Positions 53,685 through 64,000 of a stretch of 64,000 nt of DNA are shown in pieces (position 1 is the first letter of the stretch; each line of letters opens with the position of its first letter). The notes under the pieces are model-generated. The model was not told where the DNA came from and searched no databases. It saw only the letters and a list, made by a program, of their open reading frames with translations. The stretch spans positions 1-64,000 of the forward strand of contig NZ_JADPCJ010000007.1 of the NCBI RefSeq assembly GCF_015670795.1. The letters are read 5' to 3'. The translations under genes were made by a program, and so were the position numbers. The stretch is from Collinsella aerofaciens (GTDB taxonomy: Bacteria; Actinomycetota; Coriobacteriia; Coriobacteriales; Coriobacteriaceae).

Positions 53685-56515
53685 TGGCTGCCAAACTCAT
53701 CGATCTTTCCTTTACGCTCAACGGCCGCAAGGTCAAGGTTCAGATCGCCCCTGACACCATGCTCTTTGCGCTGCTGCGCGAGCAGGGCTGCTCGTCGGTG
53801 CGCTGTGCCTGCGAAACCACCAACTGCGGCCTGTGCACGGTGTGGCTCGACGGCGACCCGGTGCTGAGCTGCTCGGTTCCCGCCGCGCGCGTCGAGGGCC
53901 GCTCCATCACCACGCTCGAGGGCCTTAAGGCCGAGTCCGAGGCGCTCGCCCGTGCGATGGCTGCCGAAGGTGCCGAGCAGTGCGGTTTTTGCGCCCCCGG
54001 TCTCATCATGAACGTGCTGGCGCTCGCCCGCGCCGCCAAGGAGGACCCGAGCCTCGTTGCCACGCGCGAGGAGCTTTCGCGCCAGCTTGCCGGCAACCTC
54101 TGCCGTTGCAGCGGCTACGAGAGCCAGCTGCGCGCCATCGTGCGCTTTCTCAACGAGTCCGGCGTGCAGGTGGGCTTTGAGTTGCCCGAGCTGCCGGTCA
54201 ACGACACCAGCTGCGACGGCGTCACCTACAAGCAGATCACCCACAAGCAGCCTAAGAAGGACTCGAAGGCCCTGCTCGAGGGGCGTCCCGTCTACACGGG
54301 CGACATGGTGCCCGCTGGCGCGCTCATCGTTAAGCTCAAGCGCAGCCCGTATGCCCGCGCCAAGATCCGCTCCATCGACACCTCGCGCGCCCTGAAGGTG
54401 CCGGGCGTCGTGGGCGTCTACACCTACGAGGACGTGCCCAAGCGCCGCTTTACCATCGCCGGCCAGAGCTATCCGCAGCCGAGTCCCTACGACCGCCTGA
54501 TCCTCGAGAACCTGGTACGCTACCAAAACGAGGAGGTGGCGATCGTCGCCGCCGAGACCGAGGAGGCCGCCGACAAGGCACTCAAGCTCATCAAGGTCGA
54601 CTACGAGGTGCTCGAGCCCCTGCTCGACTTTACCCAGGCGCTCGATAACGACATCGTGGTCCACCCCGAGGGCGACGTGACCTTTATGTTCCCGCAGGGC
54701 GGCGACGTTGCTCGCAACCTGGTGTGCAGCGGTACCAGCGATTTTGGCGATCTGGACGAGGCCTTCGCCCAGAGCGACATCGTCTTTGAGCGCACTTATA
54801 CCAGCCAGGCCACGCAGACCGCGCCCATGGAGACCTTCCGTGCCTTCGCGACGACCGACGCGTTCGGCCGCATCTCGGTGACCACCTCGACGCAGGTGCC
54901 CTTCCACGTGCGCCGCATGGTCGCGCAGTCGCTCGACATCCCGCAGTCGCAGGTGCAGGTCATTAAGCCGCGCATCGGCGGCGGCTTTGGCTCCAAGCAG
55001 ACGGGCTGCTGCGAGATCTTCGTGGCGTTTGTCACCCAGCAGACCGGCCGTCCGAGCTACTGCTGCTACACCCGCGAGGAGACCATTACCGCGGGCAATT
55101 CGCGCCATCAGATGCAGATGACCGTTAAGCTGGGCGCCATGAACGACGGTACCATCACGGCCATCGACCTGCATACGCTGTCCAACGCCGGCGCGTACGG
55201 CGAGCACGCCACCACGACGATCGGCCTGTCGGGCCACAAGAGCCTGCCCATCTATAACCATGTGAAGGCGAGCCGCTTTAGCTGGGACGCCGTCTACACC
55301 AATACCAACCGTGGCGGCGCGTATCGTGGCTACGGTGCCACCCAGGGCCAGTTTGCCGTGGAGAGCGCCGTCAACGAGCTCGCCGACATGCTGCACATGG
55401 ACCCCGCCGACCTGCGCCTTAAGAACATCGTGCGCGAGGGCGAGACCATGCCGCAGTACTACAACGAGAAGCTCAACGCCTGCGCGCTCGATCGCTGCCT
55501 GCTGCGCGCGATGGACATGATCGGTTGGCGCGACAAGCCGCTGGCCGTGGACCTGGGCGACCGTGTGCGTGCTCTGGGCTGCGCGCTCACCATGCAGGGC
55601 TCGGGCATTTCCAACGTGGACATCGCCGGCATCGACATGCGCCTGGAAGAGGACGGCTTCATTACCATCGGCACCGGCGCCACCGATAACGGCATGGGCG
55701 TCGACACGATCCTGGCGCAGATTGCCGCTGAGGAGCTGGGCGTGGAGAGCTCGCTGATCGTGGTGCGCGGCGTGGACACCGACGTGTCGCCGTTCGATGC
55801 CGGCTCGTACGCGAGCTCGGGCACGTACGTGACGGGCCTTGCCGCCAAGAACGCCGCGACCGAGCTGCGCGAGAAGATCTGCGTCAAGGCCGCCCAGATG
55901 TGGGACGTGGACGCCGCCGATGTGGTCTTCGATGGTCAGTACGTGCGCCTGTCTGACGAGCGTGCCGCGCGCGAGCAGAACCGCTACCTCACGCTGCGCG
56001 ATTTTGCCAACCTGTGCGTCAAGAACATCGCGGGCGGCGACGCGCTCACCTCGCATGCCTCTGCCTGCCTGCCCGTTTCGCCTCCGCCGTTTATGGCCGG
56101 TATTGCCGAGGTCGAGGTCGACAAGGCCACCGGCAAGGTGACTGTGGTGGACTACGCGGCGGCCGTCGACTGCGGCACCGTGATCAACGAGGCGCTCGCG
56201 CGCGTCCAGGCCGAGGGCGGCATTGCCCAGGGTATCGGCCACGCGCTCTACGAGATCGTCGAGCATGATGATCGCGGCCGCCTGCGTACCGGCAACTTTA
56301 TGAGCTACAAGCTGCCCACGCGCCTGGATATCGGCAGCATTCGCGTGGCCTTTGAGCCGAGCTACGAGCCGACGGGCCCGTTTGGCGCCAAGTCGATCGG
56401 CGAGGTCGTCATCAACACGCCGCTCGCCGCCGTGGCCTCGGCCGTGGCACACGCCACCGGCCATCAGGTCCGCTCGCTGCCCATCACGCCCGAGAAGGCC
56501 CTGCTGGGGGAGTAG
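53684..56515 (+). CDS. Molybdenum hydroxylase, fused 2Fe-2S and molybdopterin subunit
   Basis: A 943-residue xanthine dehydrogenase-family enzyme. Residues 1-160 hold two [2Fe-2S] domains: Cys43, Cys48, Cys51, Cys63 and then Cys100, Cys103, Cys140, Cys142. The rest is the molybdopterin domain, with IGGGFGSKQTGC, RGGAYRGYGATQGQFAVE and the catalytic Glu in PFGAKSIGEVVINTP. The fused form is that of XdhD/YgfN and selenium-dependent xanthine dehydrogenases. With DUF3343, YedF and SelD nearby it may carry a labile selenium; this is inference. Purines or related heterocycles are likely substrates. It is coupled to the FAD gene and ends at a terminator. Confidence 0.88.
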   Translation: MAAKLIDLSFTLNGRKVKVQIAPDTMLFALLREQGCSSVRCACETTNCGLCTVWLDGDPVLSCSVPAARVEGRSITTLEGLKAESEALARAMAAEGAEQCGFCAPGLIMNVLALARAAKEDPSLVATREELSRQLAGNLCRCSGYESQLRAIVRFLNESGVQVGFELPELPVNDTSCDGVTYKQITHKQPKKDSKALLEGRPVYTGDMVPAGALIVKLKRSPYARAKIRSIDTSRALKVPGVVGVYTYEDVPKRRFTIAGQSYPQPSPYDRLILENLVRYQNEEVAIVAAETEEAADKALKLIKVDYEVLEPLLDFTQALDNDIVVHPEGDVTFMFPQGGDVARNLVCSGTSDFGDLDEAFAQSDIVFERTYTSQATQTAPMETFRAFATTDAFGRISVTTSTQVPFHVRRMVAQSLDIPQSQVQVIKPRIGGGFGSKQTGCCEIFVAFVTQQTGRPSYCCYTREETITAGNSRHQMQMTVKLGAMNDGTITAIDLHTLSNAGAYGEHATTTIGLSGHKSLPIYNHVKASRFSWDAVYTNTNRGGAYRGYGATQGQFAVESAVNELADMLHMDPADLRLKNIVREGETMPQYYNEKLNACALDRCLLRAMDMIGWRDKPLAVDLGDRVRALGCALTMQGSGISNVDIAGIDMRLEEDGFITIGTGATDNGMGVDTILAQIAAEELGVESSLIVVRGVDTDVSPFDAGSYASSGTYVTGLAAKNAATELREKICVKAAQMWDVDAADVVFDGQYVRLSDERAAREQNRYLTLRDFANLCVKNIAGGDALTSHASACLPVSPPPFMAGIAEVEVDKATGKVTVVDYAAAVDCGTVINEALARVQAEGGIAQGIGHALYEIVEHDDRGRLRTGNFMSYKLPTRLDIGSIRVAFEPSYEPTGPFGAKSIGEVVINTPLAAVASAVAHATGHQVRSLPITPEKALLGE

Positions 56516-56538
56516 CGGGTCAGCGAACAAGTCGTAAT

Positions 56539-56570
56539 TGGCGGGGCGGGGCAACTCGCCCCGCCTTTTG
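56539..56570 (+). terminator. Terminator after the molybdenum hydroxylase
   Basis: GGCGGGGC pairs with GCCCCGCC around GGGGCAACTC, followed by TTTTG. Confidence 0.88.
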
Positions 56571-56655
56571 CACTCGTGGTGAGGTCGTGAGCCTGTAAAA
56601 CGTGTGCGTGCGCTTGCCGCTCGTATCTGCTATCATTCCTAGTCTGTGCGCTCAT

Positions 56656-56739
56656 GCGGGCGTGGCGGAATTGGTAGACGCGCCAGATTTAGGTTCTGGT
56701 GGGATTCCCGTGAAGGTTCGAGTCCTTTCGCCCGCACCA
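56656..56739 (+). tRNA. tRNA-Leu (anticodon TAG)
   Basis: Acceptor GCGGGCG / CGCCCGC, D loop GGTAGACGC, anticodon arm CCAGATTTAGGTTCTGG giving TAG, a long variable arm typical of Leu, T loop GGTTCGAGTCC and encoded CCA. It is 84 bases. TATCAT at 56631 may be its -10. Confidence 0.95.
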
Positions 56740-56829
56740 ACGCACCCGCGTCGGCTTATGCCCTCGCGACGCTTGTTGCATAAAGGTACCAGCACCTCAG
56801 ATAAGCTGGGCAGTATGAGGAGGAACGTG

Positions 56830-58128
56830 TTGAACATCACCGCTTCTGACGTCAAGGACGCCAAGCTCACCGCTACGGTCACCATCCCGGCCGCCGACGT
56901 CGACGCCGCGATCAAGAAGGCCTACAAGGACACCGCCAAGAAGTACCGCTTCCCGGGCTTCCGCGCCGGCAAGGCTCCCCGTCCGGTCATCGACTCCGCT
57001 CTTGGCGCCGAGGCAACCCTCGCTCAGGCCACCAACGACCTGATCGCCGCCAACGAGCCCGCCGTCCTCAACGAGCTGGACATCGTCCCCACCAAGAGCG
57101 GTGACTACAAGGAGCTCGACCTCGCCAAGGATCACGAGGACTATACCTACGCCGTCGAGTTCTCCCTGCGTCCTGCCGCTGAGCTTTCCTCCTTCGACGC
57201 CGTCGAGATCGAGATGCCCCCTGCGGAGGTCACCGAGTCCGAGATCAACAACCAGGTCGAGATGCTCCTCAACTACCGTGCCACCTTCGAGGACGTCGAG
57301 GGTCGCGCCGTCGAGGCCGAGGACTACGTCACCGTCGACCTCAAGGCCGTCGAGAACGCCGACAACTTCGCTGCCGAGGGCCGCATGCTCATCGCCGGTA
57401 GCGACAGCAACCCCAAGGAGTTCAACGAGGCCCTGATCGGCGCTAACGTTGACGACGTCAAGACCGTCACCTGGACCGACGAGGTCGAGGAGGGCGAGGA
57501 GGCCGAGACCCACACCGTCGAGGTCACCGTCAAGGGCATCAAGGTCCGCAACACCCCCGAGCTCACCGATGAGCTCGTCAAGTCCGACTTCGGCTTCGAC
57601 AGCATCGACGCCATGCGCGACGCCATCAAGATTGAGATCGAGCAGGACAAGGCTTCCCGCCTCCCGGCCGAGAAGGAGAACCGTTGCGTCTCCGCTCTCG
57701 CCGAGCGCCTGCAGCTCGACGAGATGGATGCTGACTACGAGCAGTCCGTCTTTGAGGAGCTTGGCCAGAACTTCCTGTCCAACCTCGCTGCCCGCGGCAT
57801 GACGCTCGACACCTGGCTGCCCGCTTCCGGTCTGACCATGGAGCAGTTCATCGGCGACCTGCACAAGCAGGCCAACGATGTTGCCCGTGAGTCCCTGGCT
57901 CTGGACGCCCTCGCCCGTGAGCTCAAGATCGAGGTCACCGAGGACGACATCAACGCCGAGTTCGAGAAGGCCGGCGTCAAGGACGTCGAGGCTTCCAAGG
58001 CCGAGTTCATCGCCGATGGCCGCATGCCTGCCGTCCGCGAGTCCATCCGTCGCTCCAAGGCCGTCGACCACCTGGTCGAGAACGCCAAGGTGACCGAGGT
58101 CGACGAGACCGCCAAGGACGCCGAGTAA
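56830..58128 (+). CDS. tig: Trigger factor
   Basis: Trigger factor, 432 residues, a ribosome-bound chaperone and prolyl isomerase. The ribosome-binding FPGFRAGKAPR segment is at about 45-55. The FKBP-like domain spans about 150-245, and the helical C-terminal domain follows. The start is uncertain: TTG 56830 is 6 bases from GAGGAGG and I prefer it; GTG 56827 and ATG 56815 are in frame. Codon use is highly biased. It is 90 bases after tRNA-Leu and precedes clpP-clpX, a common order. Confidence 0.93.
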   Translation: MNITASDVKDAKLTATVTIPAADVDAAIKKAYKDTAKKYRFPGFRAGKAPRPVIDSALGAEATLAQATNDLIAANEPAVLNELDIVPTKSGDYKELDLAKDHEDYTYAVEFSLRPAAELSSFDAVEIEMPPAEVTESEINNQVEMLLNYRATFEDVEGRAVEAEDYVTVDLKAVENADNFAAEGRMLIAGSDSNPKEFNEALIGANVDDVKTVTWTDEVEEGEEAETHTVEVTVKGIKVRNTPELTDELVKSDFGFDSIDAMRDAIKIEIEQDKASRLPAEKENRCVSALAERLQLDEMDADYEQSVFEELGQNFLSNLAARGMTLDTWLPASGLTMEQFIGDLHKQANDVARESLALDALARELKIEVTEDDINAEFEKAGVKDVEASKAEFIADGRMPAVRESIRRSKAVDHLVENAKVTEVDETAKDAE

Positions 58129-58204
58129 TTCTCGCCACCTTGCCCGCGAGCGCATGGGTGCGCCCGTGATGGGGTAAAGTTATACACCGGTTATCCGGTT
58201 GCTT

Positions 58205-58250
58205 CGTACGGTGCCAGCCAATGCATAGCATGCGGGCACCGTACGTTTAT
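58205..58250 (+). terminator. Terminator of tig
   Basis: CGTACGGTGCC (58205-58215) pairs with GGCACCGTACG (58235-58245), followed by TTTATC. Confidence 0.75.
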
Positions 58251-58291
58251 CTAGAACCAATTTGGTCCGCAAGAGAGAAATGGAGATGCGT

Positions 58292-58912
58292 ATGATCGCT
58301 AAGTTCGATTCCGCCCTCGTGCCATACGTTATCGAGCAGACGCCGCGCGGCGAGCGCAGCTACGATATCTATTCGCGCCTGCTCAACGACCGCATCATCT
58401 TCTTGGGCGAGGAGATCAACTCCGTCAGCGCCAACCTGGTCGTTGCCCAGCTGCTGCATCTTGAGAGCCAGGATGCCGAAAAGGATATCTCGCTCTACAT
58501 CAATTCGCCCGGTGGCGAGGTCTACTCCGGTCTGGCGATTCTGGACACCATGAACTTCATCAAGCCGCAGGTCTCCACCATCTGCGTCGGTATGGCTGCG
58601 TCCATGGCCGCCGTGCTGCTTTCGGCTGGCGCCAAGGGTAAGCGCTTTTGCCTGCCGCACTCCAAGGTCATGATTCACCAGCCCAGCGGCGGTGCCCAGG
58701 GCCAGCAGACCGAGATCGAGATCGTGGCCGAGGAGATTAAGAAGACCCGTCGCGAGCTCAACCAGATCCTGTCCGACGCCTCGGGCCAGCCCATCGAGAA
58801 GGTCCAGGCCGACACCGAGCGCGACAACTACCTGACCGCTGCCGAGGCACTCGACTACGGTCTGATCGACCGTATCGTCACCTCGCGCGATCTCGCCGCG
58901 AAGGACGCCTAG
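58292..58912 (+). CDS. clpP: ATP-dependent Clp protease proteolytic subunit
   Basis: ClpP, 206 residues, the peptidase that works with ClpX. The catalytic serine is Ser104 in [11 protein letters not shown], the histidine is His129 in MIHQPSGG, and the aspartate is near 178 in [23 protein letters not shown] codons at 58280, 58286 and 58292 are in frame. 58292 is 6 bases from GGAG and starts the conserved N-terminus, so I chose it. clpX begins 1 base after the stop. Confidence 0.95.
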   Translation: MIAKFDSALVPYVIEQTPRGERSYDIYSRLLNDRIIFLGEEINSVSANLVVAQLLHLESQDAEKDISLYINSPGGEVYSGLAILDTMNFIKPQVSTICVGMAASMAAVLLSAGAKGKRFCLPHSKVMIHQPSGGAQGQQTEIEIVAEEIKKTRRELNQILSDASGQPIEKVQADTERDNYLTAAEALDYGLIDRIVTSRDLAAKDA

Positions 58913-58913
58913 G

Positions 58914-60320
58914 ATGGCAGGTAACATGCAGGACAACTTTGACGAGAACGGCAACCCCATCCGCTGCTCCTTCTGCGGAAAAGAGCAGGGCCAGGTCCGT
59001 CGCCTCGTAAAGGGCCCGACCAACATCTTTATCTGCGACGAGTGCGTTGCCGCCTGCTCCGAGATTCTGGAGGAGTCGCTGGCTTCGGACTTTATGGACG
59101 CTGCCCGCAACGGCAAGCTGCCGGGCTTCCTCAACGACCACGGTCAGGCTGCATCCCAGCCCGCCGTGGACCCCGAGGCCGAGGGCTTTGAGCTCGAGGA
59201 CGACCGCCAGGTCATCACACATGTGCCGACGCCGCATGAGATCTATGACGAGCTTTCGGCCTATGTTATGGGTCAGGAGGACGCCAAGCGCGCCATGTCG
59301 GTGGCCGTGTACAACCACTATCGCCGCGTGATTGAGGGCGGCGCTGCGGTGTCTGCCTTTGATGGCGACATGGGCTCGCAGTTCGATGACGATATGGACG
59401 AGGTAGAGCTCGCCAAGTCCAACATCCTGCTGCTCGGTCCCACCGGTACCGGCAAGACCCTGTTGGCCCAGACGCTCGCGCGCATCCTCGAGGTGCCGTT
59501 TGCCATCGCCGACGCCACCGCGCTCACCGAGGCCGGCTACGTGGGCGAGGACGTGGAGAACATCCTACTCAAGCTCATCAACGCCGCCGATGGCGATATT
59601 GAGCGCGCTCAGGTTGGCATTATCTACGTGGACGAGATCGACAAGATCGCCCGCAAGGCCGAGAACCTCTCCATCACCCGCGACGTTTCGGGCGAGGGCG
59701 TTCAGCAGGCGCTGCTTAAGATTCTCGAGGGCACGGTGGCCAGCGTTCCGCCCACCGGCGGCCGCAAGCATCCCCAGCAGGAGCTGCTGCAGATCGACAC
59801 GACCAACATCCTGTTCATCTGCGGCGGTGCCTTTGTGGGTCTGGACAAGATCATCGCCGACCGCGTGGGCAACAAGGGCGTGGGCTTTAACTCCGAGATC
59901 GCCGGCCCCACCTCGGTCGACGAGAACGACCTGCTGCGTCAGGTGCTCCCGCAGGACCTCAACGCCTTTGGCATGATCCCCGAGTTTGTGGGACGTACGC
60001 CTGTCGTTACTCAGACGCAGGCGCTTAACGAGGACGACCTGGTGTCGATCCTGACCGAGCCCAAGAACGCCGTGGTGCGCCAGTACCGCAAAATGTTCCA
60101 GCTCGAGGACGTTGAGCTTGAGTTTGAGGATGCCGCCCTGCACGAGATCGCCCGCATGGCGCTTGCCCGCAAGACCGGTGCCCGCGGCCTGCGCTCGATC
60201 TGCGAGGACGTGCTGCAGCAGACGATGTTCGACCTCCCCAGCGAGGAAGGCGTCACCAAGGTCATCGTGACCGAAGCCTCCGTAAAGGGCGAAGAACAAC
60301 CCCAGCGCATCTACGGGTAA
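58914..60320 (+). CDS. clpX: ATP-dependent Clp protease ATP-binding subunit
   Basis: ClpX, 468 residues, unfolds proteins and feeds them to ClpP. The zinc domain is Cys18, Cys21, Cys41 and Cys44. The AAA+ module has Walker [20 protein letters not shown] (Walker B) and the pore loop region [30 protein letters not shown] and the C-terminal [12 protein letters not shown] are also typical. It has an insert of about 40 acidic residues between the zinc domain and the ATPase. It is coupled with clpP. Confidence 0.96.
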   Translation: MAGNMQDNFDENGNPIRCSFCGKEQGQVRRLVKGPTNIFICDECVAACSEILEESLASDFMDAARNGKLPGFLNDHGQAASQPAVDPEAEGFELEDDRQVITHVPTPHEIYDELSAYVMGQEDAKRAMSVAVYNHYRRVIEGGAAVSAFDGDMGSQFDDDMDEVELAKSNILLLGPTGTGKTLLAQTLARILEVPFAIADATALTEAGYVGEDVENILLKLINAADGDIERAQVGIIYVDEIDKIARKAENLSITRDVSGEGVQQALLKILEGTVASVPPTGGRKHPQQELLQIDTTNILFICGGAFVGLDKIIADRVGNKGVGFNSEIAGPTSVDENDLLRQVLPQDLNAFGMIPEFVGRTPVVTQTQALNEDDLVSILTEPKNAVVRQYRKMFQLEDVELEFEDAALHEIARMALARKTGARGLRSICEDVLQQTMFDLPSEEGVTKVIVTEASVKGEEQPQRIYG

Positions 60321-60333
60321 ATAGCTTGAATCC

Positions 60334-60361
60334 AGGTCCCGCGGCAACCACCGCGGGGCCT
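60334..60361 (+). terminator. Hairpin after clpX
   Basis: AGGTCCCGCGG and CCGCGGGGCCT form a strong stem around CAACCA. The following sequence has few Ts, so termination may be weak. Confidence 0.4.
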
Positions 60362-60369
60362 GCCATTTA

Positions 60370-60448
60370 GGGACAGGTTTATTTTGGTCGGTTTTATATG
60401 GGCAAATGTCGTTTCCCCTGATAAAACCTACCAAAATAAACCTGTCCC
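60370..60448. repeat. Large palindrome with GGGACAGGTTTATTTTGG arms
   Basis: The 29-base arms read AGGGACAGGTTTATTTTGG...GGTTTTAT and its complement, with one mismatch. The 20-base centre is unpaired. It belongs to the GGGACxG group and lies between clpX and valS. Confidence 0.85.
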
Positions 60449-60524
60449 TTTTCGGCAGGTATGCCTGTGCTATTCTGTGAGAATGTCAAGTTAGTACCTT
60501 CAGACTGAAGTAATCGATACCTAA

Positions 60525-60637
60525 GGCGTGTCCGCCTGCTTGGTTTTCGTAGATTCCGCACGAGCCGAAGAGCACTAAATGTGCTCTTCGTGCGAGCCAG
60601 GACCTGACCGAGCGAAAACCAAGCAGGCGGACACGCC
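60525..60637. repeat. Long hairpin upstream of valS, CGCACGAGCCGAAG core
   Basis: The 25-base arms GGCGTGTCCGCCTGCTTGG... (60525-60549) and their perfect complement (60613-60637) enclose a core TCCGCACGAGCCGAAG-AGCAC-TAAA-GTGCT-CTTCGTGCGAGC. The core recurs inverted after valS at 63370-63477, where the arms are different. It ends 20 bases before the valS start, just upstream of the ribosome site, so it might affect translation. No T-box signature was found in this leader. Confidence 0.85.
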
Positions 60638-60657
60638 GACGGGCAAGGGAGAGATAT

Positions 60658-63354
<2,697 letters not shown>

Positions 63355-63369
63355 GCGGTACTGGGGGAC

Positions 63370-63477
63370 GCGGTTTGGGGCTTTGCTCGCTACTTCGGAC
63401 AGTCCTGCTCGCACGAAGGCCACATTAAGTGGCCTTCGGCTCGTGCGGAACTTGTATCGAGCAAAGCCCCAAACCGC
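63370..63477. repeat. Long hairpin downstream of valS, inverted core copy
   Basis: The arms GCGGTTTGGGGCTTTGCTCG (63370-63389) and the perfect complement (63458-63477) enclose, in reverse orientation, TCCGCACGAGCCGAAG-GCCAC-TTAAT-GTGGC-CTTCGTGCGAGC. Compared with the copy at 60525 the core is nearly identical, with compensating changes in the inner stem, but the arms share no sequence. Confidence 0.85.
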
Positions 63478-63576
63478 TCCCATAGCGGTTACGGGGGCGT
63501 CCGCTGCCTGGTAGGGCCACTTGGTTGCGGCCTTGAGGTCGCTGCAAAGCGGTGTTTGGCTGATATTTTGAATGGG

Positions 63577-63607
63577 AGGGGCTCGCTGTTGATTCGGGCC
63601 TCTTTTT
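63577..63607 (+). terminator. Possible terminator before folC
   Basis: GAGGGGC pairs loosely with GGGCCTC around CTCGCTGTTGATTC, followed by five Ts. It could end the valS transcript 250 bases after its stop. Confidence 0.5.
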
Positions 63608-63628
63608 ATGTTGAGGGGACTTTGGGTT

Positions 63629-64000
63629 ATGGCTAAGCGTTCTGGGTCGTATTCTGTGCCGTTCTCGTTTGAGTTGCTTTCGTTTGGTGAGGCTGTTGGG
63701 CTGGCTGCTGATACGGGGCGGATTTCTGGGGATGCTGGGCCTCTGCTCGAGACGGTTGTCGATATGCTCGATGAGCTGGGGCGTCCGGACGAGTATTTCG
63801 ATTGCATTCAGGTTGCCGGTACCAATGGCAAGACTTCGACCACGCGTTTTTCGGCTGCCATCCTTCGTGGTGAGGGGTTAAAGACCGCGCTGTATACGTC
63901 GCCGCAGCTTGTGCGCTATCCCGAGCGCATGGAGGTCGATGGACGCGTTGTGAGCGACGAGGCCTTTGCCCGTGGCGTTTCGGCAGCTGTCGAGGCGGGA
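63629..64000 (+). CDS. folC: Folylpolyglutamate synthase/dihydrofolate synthase, start only
   Basis: The first 124 codons of a FolC-family ligase, cut by the window end. It adds glutamate to folates and often also makes dihydrofolate. VAGTNGKTSTTRF is the ATP-binding loop (about 69-81), and LYTSPQLVRYPERMEVDG is the conserved following segment with the folate/Mg contact. GAGGGG is 10 bases before the ATG at 63629. No stop codon occurs before the end of the window. Confidence 0.9.
   Translation, partial: MAKRSGSYSVPFSFELLSFGEAVGLAADTGRISGDAGPLLETVVDMLDELGRPDEYFDCIQVAGTNGKTSTTRFSAAILRGEGLKTALYTSPQLVRYPERMEVDGRVVSDEAFARGVSAAVEAG

Noticed and set aside
60480..60657. T-box leader of valS
   Set aside because: No T-box sequence (TGGNACCGCG-like) or specifier loop was found; the region is explained by the hairpin element.

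Overview
The window looks like a chromosomal segment of a strictly anaerobic, GC-rich actinobacterium of the class Coriobacteriia, most likely Collinsella or a close relative. That placement is inferred from base composition, codon use, the recognisable proteins and the gene content; no 16S rRNA gene is present. It is dominated by housekeeping genes and by one large block for molybdenum, selenium and formate/hydrogen metabolism. No prophage, CRISPR array or intact transposase gene is seen.

Layout. 0-13 kb: a HAD-family hydrolase, ribosomal protein S1, the RNase P RNA, a YigZ-type protein, a C_GCAxxG_C_C protein, a homocysteine-forming sulfhydrylase, an MFS exporter, xanthine phosphoribosyltransferase, a GGQ release-factor-like protein, a lipid kinase and a CLC-family channel. 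11.5-17 kb: molybdenum handling (moeA, a mog/moaB gene, modA, an unusually long modB, modC). 17-24 kb: a short leader reading frame, two double-cubane / 2-hydroxyacyl-CoA dehydratase-like proteins and their activator ATPase, followed by a selenium cluster (selD with its own selenocysteine codon, yedF, a DUF3343 gene, a class V aminotransferase). 24-28.4 kb: a branched-chain amino acid carrier, tRNA-Pro and tRNA-Gly, then a small accessory stretch with an AbiEi-like gene bracketed by two palindromic repeats and a toxin-antitoxin pair.

28.5-44 kb is a complete formate hydrogenlyase locus: a HydN-like ferredoxin, selenocysteine-containing formate dehydrogenase H (UGA at codon 140), the full hyfA-J series of a group 4 [NiFe] hydrogenase, its maturation protease, and a formate channel. 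44-51 kb carries an orphan molybdopterin oxidoreductase, then selA, selB, the tRNA-Sec gene selC, mobA and a second DUF3343 gene. 51-56.5 kb holds glutamate dehydrogenase and a two-gene molybdenum hydroxylase. 56.6-64 kb is housekeeping again: tRNA-Leu, trigger factor, clpP, clpX, valS and the start of folC.

The genes fit together. Molybdate uptake (ModABC) and cofactor assembly (MoeA, Mog, MobA) feed FdhF, the orphan oxidoreductase and the molybdenum hydroxylase. SelD, SelA, SelB and selC make and insert selenocysteine into FdhF and into SelD itself. YedF, the DUF3343 proteins and the aminotransferase may mobilise selenium, possibly also for a labile selenium ligand in the molybdenum hydroxylase. 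Formate enters or leaves by FocA and is split to CO2 and H2 by FdhF plus Hyf.

The most unusual features are the tandem double-cubane proteins joined to the selenium genes, ModB with an extra domain of about 180 residues outside the membrane, and several families of long intergenic hairpins. One hairpin family has a conserved core inside completely different perfect arms on the two sides of valS.
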